12,173 nt of DNA, taken from NCBI GenBank assembly GCA_023423495.1, contig JAFAFM010000024.1, positions 1-12,173 of the forward strand, read 5' to 3'. The first letter of the stretch is position 1. Each line of letters opens with the position of its first letter. The translations under genes were made by a program, and so were the position numbers. The notes below the pieces were generated by a model. The model ran no database searches and was not told where the DNA came from. It worked only from the letters and a program-made list of their open reading frames with translations. Shown in pieces: positions 1-6,696 of this stretch. This stretch comes from Armatimonadota bacterium. GTDB taxonomy: Bacteria; Armatimonadota; Fimbriimonadia; Fimbriimonadales; Fimbriimonadaceae.

Positions 1-1
1 G

Positions 2-40
2 GTTGTCACTGGTATCGTCGTCGCTGCAGGCAAGACCTAA
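2..40 (+). CDS. C-terminal tail of an unidentified upstream gene (partial)
   Basis: An open frame entering from the left edge reads VVTGIVVAAGKT and ends at TAA (38-40), 12 nt before the dnaG start. Only twelve codons are visible, so neither the product nor the reality of the frame can be established. If real, the close spacing suggests dnaG is co-transcribed with this gene and translated partly by reinitiation, which would fit the absence of a clear ribosome binding site before dnaG. Confidence 0.35.
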   Translation, partial: VVTGIVVAAGKT

Positions 41-52
41 GCACGAGCTGAA

Positions 53-1786
53 TTGGCTGGCGAAATTGACGATATTCGAAGTAGGATCGATATCGTCAGC
101 CTTGTCGGTCGATCGGTCAATCTGAAGAAAACCGGTAAGAACTATCAGGGCCTCTGTCCGTTTCACGACGACAAGAGGCCCTCTTTCTCTGTAAACCCCA
201 TCATTCAGCGCTATCGATGCTGGTCGTGTGGCGAAAGTGGCGACATTTTCAACTGGGTCATGAAGACCCAAAATGTCGAATTTGGCGAAGCGCTGGAGGC
301 TCTAGCTAAGGAAGCTGGAGTTGAAATCAGCAAGAAGGGCGGCGGCGTGGCGGCCCGCTCCGAACGCGCCAAGAACCTGGAAATCATGGAGGCGGCCAAC
401 ACGTTCTTCGTCGACCAGCTTTCGAAGTCGATGCTTGCCACCGAATACCTAAGCAAACGCGGAATGTCTGCCGAAGTCATCTCCGACTGGGAAATAGGCT
501 ACGCTCCCGACGTGGGTGAGGCTCTTGCCGTGCACCTCAAGAAGCTTGGCTTTTCATTGTCCCTGTGTCGGTCGCTGTTCTTAGTAGAAGAAGACAACCA
601 GGGCGGCTTTTACGACAAATTCCGCGGGCGCATCATGTTCCCGATACGAGATGATCGAGGAGATCTTGTCGCCTTTGGCGGTCGGGTGATTGGCGACGGA
701 ATGCCAAAGTACATCAACTCCTCGGACACACCGCTGTATCGCAAGAGCAAAGTGCTTTACGGGGCCAACATTGCCGCTTCGGCAGTAGCCCGAGACAAGC
801 CGCGGCGGATGGTGCTGTGCGAAGGTTACTTTGACGTGATCGCTTGCCACGAAGCCGGAGTAAGAGGAGCCGTTGCCTCGCTGGGCACGGCGCTAAGTGA
901 AGAGCATGCCGACAAACTTGGGCGTTGGAGCGATGAGTTGGTCGTTCTCTACGATGCCGACTCAGCCGGCCAAAAGGCCGCCGAGCGTGCCCTAGAAGTC
1001 TTGAAGCCAAAGAAGCTGGCGGTCAGGGTGGCACTCATGCCCAAAGGATCGGACCCAGATACATTGCTCCGAGAATCCGGACCAGAGGCAGTGAAGCAGG
1101 CCGTAGAAGGCGCGACCACGCCCACAGCTTTCCGCATCCGACAAATCGTGGCGTTGCACGAGGAGAAAGACGCGGCGTTTTGGAGCGCGATTGTCGAGGC
1201 CTTGGTCCATGCGTCGGATATTCCGGAGATGGAGAGGTACATCGAGCAACTTGTTAGCGAACATGCGGGTGTAAGGGATCAGCTCACGGTTCGGGAATCT
1301 TTGCGCAAACACGTGCTGCAGCGTCGTAAAGTATCCGCAAAACCGCTGGAGGCCATTCGAGCCGTACCATTTCAAATGACGGCTACTAGCTTACAAGTCG
1401 CAGAGGCCTCGCTTATTGCCGCGCTGCTGACGCCTGGTCTTCGGAAAATAGCTCACGAGGCACTTGCGCTTCCCGAGCTTATGGTTTCGGATGTTGGTCG
1501 AAAATTTTCCGTGCAGTATGCAGAAGTCTTTGGGCAAGACTCCCCAACGGGAGATGCGAGTTACTGGATTGGAAAACTGCCACAAGAAGCACAAGATATC
1601 GTTCATGAGTGCGCCAACGATGTTCGCTTTAACAACATGTCGGACCGATACGTAAAGGATTCAATATCCAAACTTACCAAACTGTTGGAGCGAAACCGCT
1701 TACAGAGAATTAAACAAAATAATGACCCTGACCGCATTAATCAGGTTCAAGAGGCGATCGTCAGGCTCAAAGATATTGCTCGGTAA
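53..1786 (+). CDS. dnaG: DNA primase DnaG
   Basis: DnaG synthesises the short RNA primers for lagging-strand and origin replication, working with the replicative helicase. The 577-residue protein has the full family order. The N-terminal CHC2 zinc-binding domain has ligands C35, H38, C56 and C59 (CPFH, then CWSC). The central catalytic core carries the Toprim fold, with EGYFDV at about E257 and the metal-binding LYDADSAG at D301/D303. A less conserved C-terminal region (about 430-577) is where helicase binding is expected. Length is normal for the family. The start is TTG; the following AGEIDDIRSRIDIV aligns with the usual DnaG N-terminus, and no better start lies downstream before the zinc motif. 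No Shine-Dalgarno or -10 element is visible upstream, consistent with read-through from the preceding gene. The last ~100 bp of the gene are noticeably richer in A/T than the rest. Confidence 0.97.
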   Translation: MAGEIDDIRSRIDIVSLVGRSVNLKKTGKNYQGLCPFHDDKRPSFSVNPIIQRYRCWSCGESGDIFNWVMKTQNVEFGEALEALAKEAGVEISKKGGGVAARSERAKNLEIMEAANTFFVDQLSKSMLATEYLSKRGMSAEVISDWEIGYAPDVGEALAVHLKKLGFSLSLCRSLFLVEEDNQGGFYDKFRGRIMFPIRDDRGDLVAFGGRVIGDGMPKYINSSDTPLYRKSKVLYGANIAASAVARDKPRRMVLCEGYFDVIACHEAGVRGAVASLGTALSEEHADKLGRWSDELVVLYDADSAGQKAAERALEVLKPKKLAVRVALMPKGSDPDTLLRESGPEAVKQAVEGATTPTAFRIRQIVALHEEKDAAFWSAIVEALVHASDIPEMERYIEQLVSEHAGVRDQLTVRESLRKHVLQRRKVSAKPLEAIRAVPFQMTATSLQVAEASLIAALLTPGLRKIAHEALALPELMVSDVGRKFSVQYAEVFGQDSPTGDASYWIGKLPQEAQDIVHECANDVRFNNMSDRYVKDSISKLTKLLERNRLQRIKQNNDPDRINQVQEAIVRLKDIAR

Positions 1787-1817
1787 TTAAGTTGAAAATG
1801 TATTTATTCGAGCTTTT

Positions 1818-1846
1818 TTGGGATTCTGAAAAACGTCTGCTATATT
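1818..1846 (+). promoter_or_regulatory. Sigma-70-type promoter for rpoD
   Basis: TTGGGA (1818-1823), a 17-bp spacer, then TATATT (1841-1846). The -35 matches consensus at 4 of 6 positions and the -10 at 5 of 6, with ideal spacing. Transcription would begin near 1853, giving rpoD a G-rich leader of roughly 85 nt (run of Gs around 1881-1895). It lies in the 152-bp gap after dnaG, so rpoD is probably expressed from this promoter as well as any read-through; no hairpin terminator for dnaG is visible in the gap. Confidence 0.6.
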
Positions 1847-1938
1847 GAAATGCCTTTGGCCAGCTAGTGAGGGCAGGTTAGCGGGGGGATGGGGGTGCAA
1901 CGGTGCTTTCTCCGGTTCCGCTTAGAACGTAACGGAAT

Positions 1939-2928
1939 ATGGTCCAAGCAAACCTTCTCGACGATGTTCACGGAGCAAGCGCTGATCCTAATGTGCATGC
2001 TTCGCCTGGACTAAACAAAATCCGCGGTTTTGATGCTCAAGTCAGCGAAGACGAGCACGAAATGGATACCGGCCAGCAAGCTCATGATCTTGAGGCTCAG
2101 TCCATAGAGGACTCCGTCAAGATGTGGCTGCGAAAAATTGGCCGCATTCCCCTGCTGACAGTGGAGCAAGAAGTCACTTTGGCGCGAGGCGCGCAAGCAG
2201 GTTCAGATGAGTGCAAGAAACTCCTCATCGAAGCCAACCTGCGCCTTGTTGTTAGCATTGCGAAGAAGTTCTTGGGACGTGGGCTCTCCATGCAAGACCT
2301 CATCCAAGAGGGCAACATGGGCCTGATCCGCGCGGTTGAGAAATTCGACGCCAATCGCGGTTTCAGATTCAGCACCTATGCTACTTGGTGGATTCGGCAA
2401 GCTATTTCGCGAGCAATCAGCGACCAGGGCAGAACGATTCGTGTTCCTGTCCACACGCTGGAAGCCGTCAATCGCCTGATGCGGGCGGCAAACCAGCTTC
2501 AACAAAAGCTTGGACGTGATCCCACGTCACAGGAGATTGCCGATCACCTCAACATTTCTGAAGAGAAGGTCAACGACTTTCTAAGGGCAATTAGCGATCC
2601 GGTCTCCTTGGAGACGCCAATCGGCGAAAGCGAAGACAGTACCCTCGCGGAGTTTCTAATCGATGGGGTCGGGGAAACTCCTGCGGATGCAGCCGTCCGA
2701 TCGGTCCTGCGGCGCAGGATCGACGATGTATTGCGGGCGCTGACCGATCGGGAGCGCGAAGTCATCTTAATGCGCTTTGGATTACTGGACGGCCAACCCC
2801 ACACTCTTGAAGAGGTCGCACGAAGCTTTCAGGTCACGCGGGAGCGGATTCGGCAGATCGAGCAGAAAAGCCTGAAGAAACTTAAACATCCGAGCCGGTC
2901 GCGATACTTGGCAGAATTGCTGGACTAG
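1939..2928 (+). CDS. rpoD: RNA polymerase principal sigma factor (RpoD/SigA)
   Basis: This is the primary sigma-70 factor, which directs RNA polymerase to housekeeping promoters. It is 329 residues. Region 1.2 ([16 protein letters not shown], about 58-73) follows a short acidic N-terminal segment, so a full region 1.1 is lacking. Region 2 covers about 94-165, with the core-binding [18 protein letters not shown] and the -10-recognition segment [12 protein letters not shown] (145-156). Region 3 starts at RTIRVPVH (165-172). Region 4 contains [15 protein letters not shown] and the -35-binding helix-turn-helix [20 protein letters not shown] (289-308), then the typical KLKHPSRSR tail. These intact regions indicate standard -35/-10 recognition, in keeping with the promoter-like sequences seen here. 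The ATG has only a weak GGA 3 nt upstream. The gene converges with the next one, leaving 5 bp between stop codons. Confidence 0.96.
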   Translation: MVQANLLDDVHGASADPNVHASPGLNKIRGFDAQVSEDEHEMDTGQQAHDLEAQSIEDSVKMWLRKIGRIPLLTVEQEVTLARGAQAGSDECKKLLIEANLRLVVSIAKKFLGRGLSMQDLIQEGNMGLIRAVEKFDANRGFRFSTYATWWIRQAISRAISDQGRTIRVPVHTLEAVNRLMRAANQLQQKLGRDPTSQEIADHLNISEEKVNDFLRAISDPVSLETPIGESEDSTLAEFLIDGVGETPADAAVRSVLRRRIDDVLRALTDREREVILMRFGLLDGQPHTLEEVARSFQVTRERIRQIEQKSLKKLKHPSRSRYLAELLD

Positions 2929-2933
2929 GGAAG

Positions 2934-3689
2934 TTAATCCTCTAGGAAGAATTCACTGTCTTTCGGACAGATGACCCACGCGCGATCGAATCTCCGCCCA
3001 CCAATTAGCTCAGGGTAGTCAAGAGCCTCGCCATTCGCCCATCGAATGTCGGCGCCCAATTCTCGGTTGAGCACAACGCAGGCGGCCGCATCATATAGAT
3101 ACTCTCCCTTGCCGATCATGCCCCGGTATCGCTGGGTGGCGGTGAAGGTGCCGTCGACGACAAACGCTCCCGAATAACGCATTTTGCCGGGAATCGACTG
3201 ACCGGCGTACTGCTCGAGTGTGTCGCGGCTTATAAGGTGGAAGGGCTCGATCGCGCCTGGCGGGATCGGGTCTAAAGGAGATCGATTGAGAAAAGCGCCT
3301 TTGCCTGTTTCGGCAAGATATTTCTCGTCGAGATCGGAGAGCCAGACAGCTCCAAACGATAGTTCGCCGTCCATCGCAAACCCAACAGAAATCCCCCAGA
3401 GAGGAGAGCCAAAGGCAAAGTTGGAAGTGCCATCGATAGGATCGATGAGCCAGTAACCCTTATCGGAAATGGAATCTTTTCCAAACTCTTCACCCCAGAA
3501 GGAGGTTCCAGGCCAACCGTGCTCTAACTCTTTTCGGAGGAAGGTTTCGACTGCTCGGTCAACGTTGGTGACGATCGAGCCATCGTTCTTAAACTCGATG
3601 GAAAGATCCCGCCGAGTGTCGTTGGCCACGGCTGCGGCCCGGTCCATAATCGACTCCAACGCCTCAAGGTTTGGGGGCAGCGGTTGCAC
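2934..3689 (-). CDS. Inositol monophosphatase family phosphatase
   Basis: A Mg2+-dependent, Li+-sensitive-type sugar phosphatase of the IMPase/SuhB/HisN superfamily, 251 residues (usual 250-270). Visible motifs are IVTNVDRAVE (39-48), the metal-binding GEEFG (66-70), WLIDPIDGTSNF (80-91) with D83 and D86 as metal ligands and T89 in the active site, and YDAAA (199-203), where D200 corresponds to the final metal ligand of the family WDxAA motif. Substrate cannot be decided: inositol-1-phosphate, histidinol phosphate, fructose-1,6-bisphosphate and PAP phosphatases all share these motifs, and no neighbouring gene points to one pathway. The start is GTG, with no Shine-Dalgarno, but TAAAAT sits 5 nt upstream on this strand, suggesting a leaderless transcript. 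The gene faces rpoD tail-to-tail with no visible terminator. Confidence 0.92.
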   Translation of the reverse strand: MQPLPPNLEALESIMDRAAAVANDTRRDLSIEFKNDGSIVTNVDRAVETFLRKELEHGWPGTSFWGEEFGKDSISDKGYWLIDPIDGTSNFAFGSPLWGISVGFAMDGELSFGAVWLSDLDEKYLAETGKGAFLNRSPLDPIPPGAIEPFHLISRDTLEQYAGQSIPGKMRYSGAFVVDGTFTATQRYRGMIGKGEYLYDAAACVVLNRELGADIRWANGEALDYPELIGGRRFDRAWVICPKDSEFFLED

Positions 3690-3694
3690 TGCTC

Positions 3695-3700
3695 ATTTTA
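3695..3700 (-). promoter_or_regulatory. -10-like element for a leaderless phosphatase mRNA
   Basis: On the minus strand TAAAAT is followed by five bases (GAGCA) and then the GTG start of the phosphatase gene. A transcript starting the usual 6-7 nt after a -10 would begin at or next to the start codon. No good -35 lies 16-18 bp upstream, and there is no Shine-Dalgarno. The element is close to, and divergent from, the tRNA promoter. Confidence 0.5.
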
Positions 3701-3711
3701 GACCCGGGAAC

Positions 3712-3740
3712 TTGTTTTCGGCCCGGAGACAGGGTATAAC
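3712..3740 (+). promoter_or_regulatory. Promoter of the tRNA-Gly gene
   Basis: TTGTTT (3712-3717), a 17-bp spacer, TATAAC (3735-3740), ending 11 bp before the first base of the mature tRNA. The predicted start near 3747 leaves a short 5' leader for RNase P removal. The -10 matches consensus at 5 of 6 positions, the -35 at 3 of 6. Confidence 0.55.
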
Positions 3741-3751
3741 GTTAACTCATT

Positions 3752-3826
3752 GCGGGCATAGCTCAGTGGTAGAGCGATTCCTTGCCAAGGAATAGGTCGC
3801 GCGTTCGAATCGCGTTGCCCGCTCCA
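3752..3826 (+). tRNA. tRNA-Gly, anticodon GCC
   Basis: The cloverleaf can be drawn by eye. The acceptor stem GCGGGCA pairs with TGCCCGC. The D arm is GCTC/GAGC with loop AGTGGTA. The anticodon stem ATTCC/GGAAT encloses loop TTGCCAA, giving anticodon GCC, which reads GGC and GGU glycine codons. The T arm is GCGCG/CGCGT (one G-U pair) with loop TTCGAAT. A discriminator T is followed by a genome-encoded CCA at 3824-3826. Its 3' end is 23 bp from the convergent stop codon of the TPR/GT41 gene, and no T-tailed hairpin separates them. Confidence 0.97.
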
Positions 3827-3849
3827 TTCCTCACCACATCGCATCGCTT

Positions 3850-6174
3850 TCAGCGACATCGCGTTCGAAGGAATGACCGAAGTTCTTCAATCGGTTTTTG
3901 ATTTCCAAACAGGACCTCATTCCTTTCTAGAACCTTGGTTTTGAGGCTGGCTCGGAAATCATCGTCGTTCGCCACTCGGACTGCCTTGTCCACATAATCC
4001 TCGGAATCAGAAGCGATCAGGTCTGGCATGTCCATTGCCTTGTATTGGGCGTAAGTGATGCGACCTCGGAGCATTGAGCCGGGAAGGGTGACGATCGGAG
4101 CTCCGACAGAAAAAGCTTCCAGCGACGAGTTGCCGCCTCCAAAGTAAAAGGTATCGAGCACCACATCCGCTACGTCGCAAAGACCGATGAACTCATTCAG
4201 ATTAAGGCGTCTCAGAATCCTGATGCGATCCGCCACCGAGGCCATAACTCGCCTCCAACGCGACATTAAAAGGTCGTCCCATTGCGGTTCGTTGCCCGTG
4301 AGAAGCACCAAAATTCCGTCTGGGTCTCGCACCAATATCTCCTGCAACGCCAAGTCGAAATCAGGATGAAATTTAAAGAGGGCCTGCGGGCAAGCATAGA
4401 TTCTTGCGGATGCAGGAAGGCCCAGGTCGGCCCTGGTAACAGGCTGATAGCTTGGCCGCTCAAACACTGTCATCAGGGAGGGGAATTTGACAAGCTGCTC
4501 GCTGTATTGATCCTCACTGCCTGGCGTCTCCAGATCTTCGCTCGACAGGAAGCAATCCATATGGGGCAGGGCGGTCGACACCGGATGTCCCCAGGTCATG
4601 AATTGGAGCGGGGCCAGCCTTGAGAACGCCAAGTAGTAGGTGAATGGATTCATCCCGATTTCGGGATAGAAGAGGGCGTCCAAGTCCATCGAACCGATGA
4701 ACTCGCGGCAAGTGTCCAAGTCGGCATTGAGCTTGTAGGCAGCGTCCACGGATTCATTGAGGCGCTGCGTCCAGTCGTCCGTTTCCCGGGCACAATCGAA
4801 ATACAAGACCTCGATCTCCTCGGATTTGAGGCCCGCAATCAAGGGAAGAAAGAGTTTTCCGATCGTGTGTCGGCGCATAAAAGCACTCACCACGCCTACG
4901 CGTAGCTTGCCAGTTCTGGGCCGCGCGAGGGTCGGCGCTTCGTAGAACAAGTCCGGGGACACGATCCGGTACGCCTCGACAATTTTCTTTTGAAGGGGCA
5001 GCTCGGTTTCATAGTGGTAACTCCAGTAGAAGTTGGTCAGATCGACTTCCGTGCTTGGGTCCTCCAATATTTGATTCTGAGCGATGAGAGCATCCAGCCT
5101 TTGTAAAGTTGCTCGACGGCCTGCTTCTATTGAAGCCGTGGATTCTGGAATGATCGGAACAAAAATCGCCTGCGCTAAGGCCGCGGCTGGCGATCTTTCT
5201 ACGAGCGGCTCCAATGCTGCGATGGCCTCGTCATAGTTGCCAATTTGGTTGGTGACCATGGCCAGCTTGATGGCGATGGAATCGTTATTCGGCTCGAGCT
5301 CGATCGCTCTGCCGTAGGCTTGCATGGCCCCCGAGGTGTCCCGCATGGCCATTCGAAGCGCCGCCACATGGGCGTGATAGTCAGCGTTTTGGGGTGCCAG
5401 TTGGGTAGCAAGCTTGGCTGCGCCGAGCGCTTCCCTAAGGTCACCCATCGCGCTTAATGCAACCGCCAAAGCGTGATAAGCAGGTGCGCTTGGCCGGAGC
5501 TGGATGGCCCTTCGGTGGCAGGCGATGGCTTCCGCGCCCTTCATTTGGCCGAGTAAGGCATTTCCGAGATTGATATACGTTTCCTCATCATTAGGTCTCA
5601 GCTTGAGCACAGCGCGAAAGGCCGCTTCAGCCCCCGGAAAGTCCTTGGTTGTCAGGCGAGAATATCCAAGGTGGAAACGTGCATCCCCGTGGTTTGGGTT
5701 CACTGTAAGGGCATGCTCGAAGCTTGTTATCGCCTCCTCATTCCGGCCAAGATCTTGAAGGACGAACCCACGTTTGTCCAGGAGATCGGCGTTATCTGGC
5801 TTCAGGCGGATGGCCGTCTCAACTGCGTGCAGCGCATCTTGGAACGCCCCTTGTTCGTGTAAGACGACGGCGTAATTGGCGAGGGTCTCAGGGTCGTTTG
5901 GGGACAACCGAGCAGCCTCGGCCAACAGTTGGATTCCGCTGGCCTGACGCCCCGTCTGGCAACGCAGAATGCCGAGATACTCGACTGCTTTCGGATTATT
6001 CTGGTGAGCTAAGTAGATTTGCTCGGCTTCGGCAAAACGCCCCAAACGGTGGAGATTCATCGCGTCTTCGAGCCCGGACTTGGACGGTCCCGGTCGATGC
6101 TTCTTGCCCACCCGGAAAGTATAGAACAGGCTGGATGGGGCTTGGTCATGGGTCTTCCTTGTTGCCGACTCCAA
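3850..6174 (-). CDS. TPR-repeat GT41 (SPINDLY/O-GlcNAc transferase-like) glycosyltransferase
   Basis: The 774-residue protein combines about nine tetratricopeptide repeats (roughly 38-350) with a C-terminal catalytic region (about 415-774) resembling family GT41, which transfers a sugar (GlcNAc or fucose in characterised members) from a nucleotide donor to Ser/Thr of proteins. Catalytic landmarks are the HTIG segment (about 434), the FMTWGHPVST stretch, ALFKFHPDF (about 600) carrying the lysine that contacts the UDP phosphates in OGT, and LDTFYFGGGNSSLEAFSVG (about 678), the nucleotide-binding loop. The TPR superhelix normally selects the protein acceptor. There is no signal peptide or membrane segment, so it is probably cytoplasmic. 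Its start is TTG at 6174, with TATAAG 5 nt upstream; an internal ATG at 6060 would give 736 residues but has neither a -10 nor a Shine-Dalgarno. The target protein is unknown and no glycan-synthesis genes are adjacent. Confidence 0.88.
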   Translation of the reverse strand: MESATRKTHDQAPSSLFYTFRVGKKHRPGPSKSGLEDAMNLHRLGRFAEAEQIYLAHQNNPKAVEYLGILRCQTGRQASGIQLLAEAARLSPNDPETLANYAVVLHEQGAFQDALHAVETAIRLKPDNADLLDKRGFVLQDLGRNEEAITSFEHALTVNPNHGDARFHLGYSRLTTKDFPGAEAAFRAVLKLRPNDEETYINLGNALLGQMKGAEAIACHRRAIQLRPSAPAYHALAVALSAMGDLREALGAAKLATQLAPQNADYHAHVAALRMAMRDTSGAMQAYGRAIELEPNNDSIAIKLAMVTNQIGNYDEAIAALEPLVERSPAAALAQAIFVPIIPESTASIEAGRRATLQRLDALIAQNQILEDPSTEVDLTNFYWSYHYETELPLQKKIVEAYRIVSPDLFYEAPTLARPRTGKLRVGVVSAFMRRHTIGKLFLPLIAGLKSEEIEVLYFDCARETDDWTQRLNESVDAAYKLNADLDTCREFIGSMDLDALFYPEIGMNPFTYYLAFSRLAPLQFMTWGHPVSTALPHMDCFLSSEDLETPGSEDQYSEQLVKFPSLMTVFERPSYQPVTRADLGLPASARIYACPQALFKFHPDFDLALQEILVRDPDGILVLLTGNEPQWDDLLMSRWRRVMASVADRIRILRRLNLNEFIGLCDVADVVLDTFYFGGGNSSLEAFSVGAPIVTLPGSMLRGRITYAQYKAMDMPDLIASDSEDYVDKAVRVANDDDFRASLKTKVLERNEVLFGNQKPIEELRSFLRTRCR

Positions 6175-6179
6175 TGCAC

Positions 6180-6187
6180 CTTATAAT
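6180..6187. promoter_or_regulatory. Shared near-palindromic -10 element between divergent genes
   Basis: The 21 bp between the divergent start codons (6174 minus, 6196 plus) contain CTTATAAT. Read on the plus strand, TATAAT (6182-6187, perfect consensus) is 8 nt before the ATG of the hypothetical gene. Read on the minus strand, TATAAG (6185-6180) is 5 nt before the TTG of the TPR/GT41 gene. The two hexamers share four bases. Both transcripts would be leaderless or nearly so. A weak plus-strand -35 candidate, TTGTTG (6159-6164, 17-bp spacer), lies inside the TPR/GT41 coding region. Confidence 0.5.
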
Positions 6188-6195
6188 CGCGGGCA

Positions 6196-6696
6196 ATGGA
6201 ACCAATCCGCTATAAAGCCGGCGAAGCGATTCGTTGGCTGGAGACCGCCGCTCAGAGCTATCGCAAGTCTGCAAAGTCGAAAGGGAAGGAAGCGGTAGAT
6301 CCAACTCGAGATCGAAGCGACTTTAAGAAGGTTGGGGCCAATGTTGCGGATGCCGCTGGAGCGCTGTTTGATCTGGGAAAGAGCGCCTGGGCAGATCTTT
6401 TGCATCGCCAAGCCGACGCCAGCGAATATGTGCTTCAAGAGAACCAGTTCGATGTAGTTAAAGGCGGATCAATTAAGTCTGTGGAGTACGGACGTGTGAA
6501 GGAGATACGAACCAAGGGAGATACCGTGTCGCTGGTGTTGGACAAGGGGCTGGTAACCATAAAGCCCTACGCCTACATCGTGTCCGGCAAAGTCAAAGTG
6601 CCCTTGGGCTGGACCCGAAACGGGATGGAAGTGCCCTATGAGCTCTTGATCGAGGAGTTGGCCGCCCGGTGTGGGGTAAACCTAGCTCACGCGTGA
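6196..6696 (+). CDS. Hypothetical protein, first gene of the nadC-birA-tatA operon
   Basis: I do not recognise this 166-residue protein. The N-terminal half (about 1-80) is helical-looking, rich in Ala, Lys, Arg and Asp. Residues about 84-135 look like a compact beta domain (alternating hydrophobics in VEYGRVKEIRTKGDTVSLVL and VTIKPYAYIVSGKVKVPL). A short terminal helix (VPYELLIEELAARCGV) follows. There is no signal peptide, membrane segment or recognisable catalytic motif. The ATG start follows a perfect TATAAT by 8 nt with no Shine-Dalgarno. Its TGA stop overlaps the nadC GTG by 4 bp (GTGA), so the two are probably translationally coupled. Codon use and composition look like those of its neighbours. 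A regulatory or scaffolding role connected to the operon is possible but is only inference from position. Confidence 0.8.
   Translation: MEPIRYKAGEAIRWLETAAQSYRKSAKSKGKEAVDPTRDRSDFKKVGANVADAAGALFDLGKSAWADLLHRQADASEYVLQENQFDVVKGGSIKSVEYGRVKEIRTKGDTVSLVLDKGLVTIKPYAYIVSGKVKVPLGWTRNGMEVPYELLIEELAARCGVNLAHA

Noticed and set aside
1889..2014. 41-codon upstream frame (ATG 1889) overlapping the rpoD start
   Set aside because: Out of frame with rpoD, no proper ribosome binding site beyond a G run, and no protein-like pattern. Could be a regulatory uORF only if conserved in relatives.
3844..3856. Hairpin TCGCT-TTC-AGCGA after the tRNA gene as a terminator
   Set aside because: Only a 5-bp stem, no T tract on either strand, and it overlaps the stop codon of the TPR/GT41 gene.
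3799..3874. Short repeats of tRNA sequence (GCGTTCGAA, ATCGCGTT, AAGGAAT) just downstream of tRNA-Gly, suggesting an attachment site
   Set aside because: The matches are only 7-9 nt, rearranged in order, and partly within the glycosyltransferase coding end; there is no integrase or island sequence nearby.
5724..6215. 163-codon plus-strand open frame reaching past the divergent gap
   Set aside because: It is antisense to the TPR repeats and overlaps the start of the hypothetical gene in another frame; composition is shadow-like.
6669..6692. GTG at 6669 as the nadC start
   Set aside because: Adds eight residues unlike the NadC N-terminus and forces a longer overlap; the GTGA overlap at 6693 is the standard arrangement.
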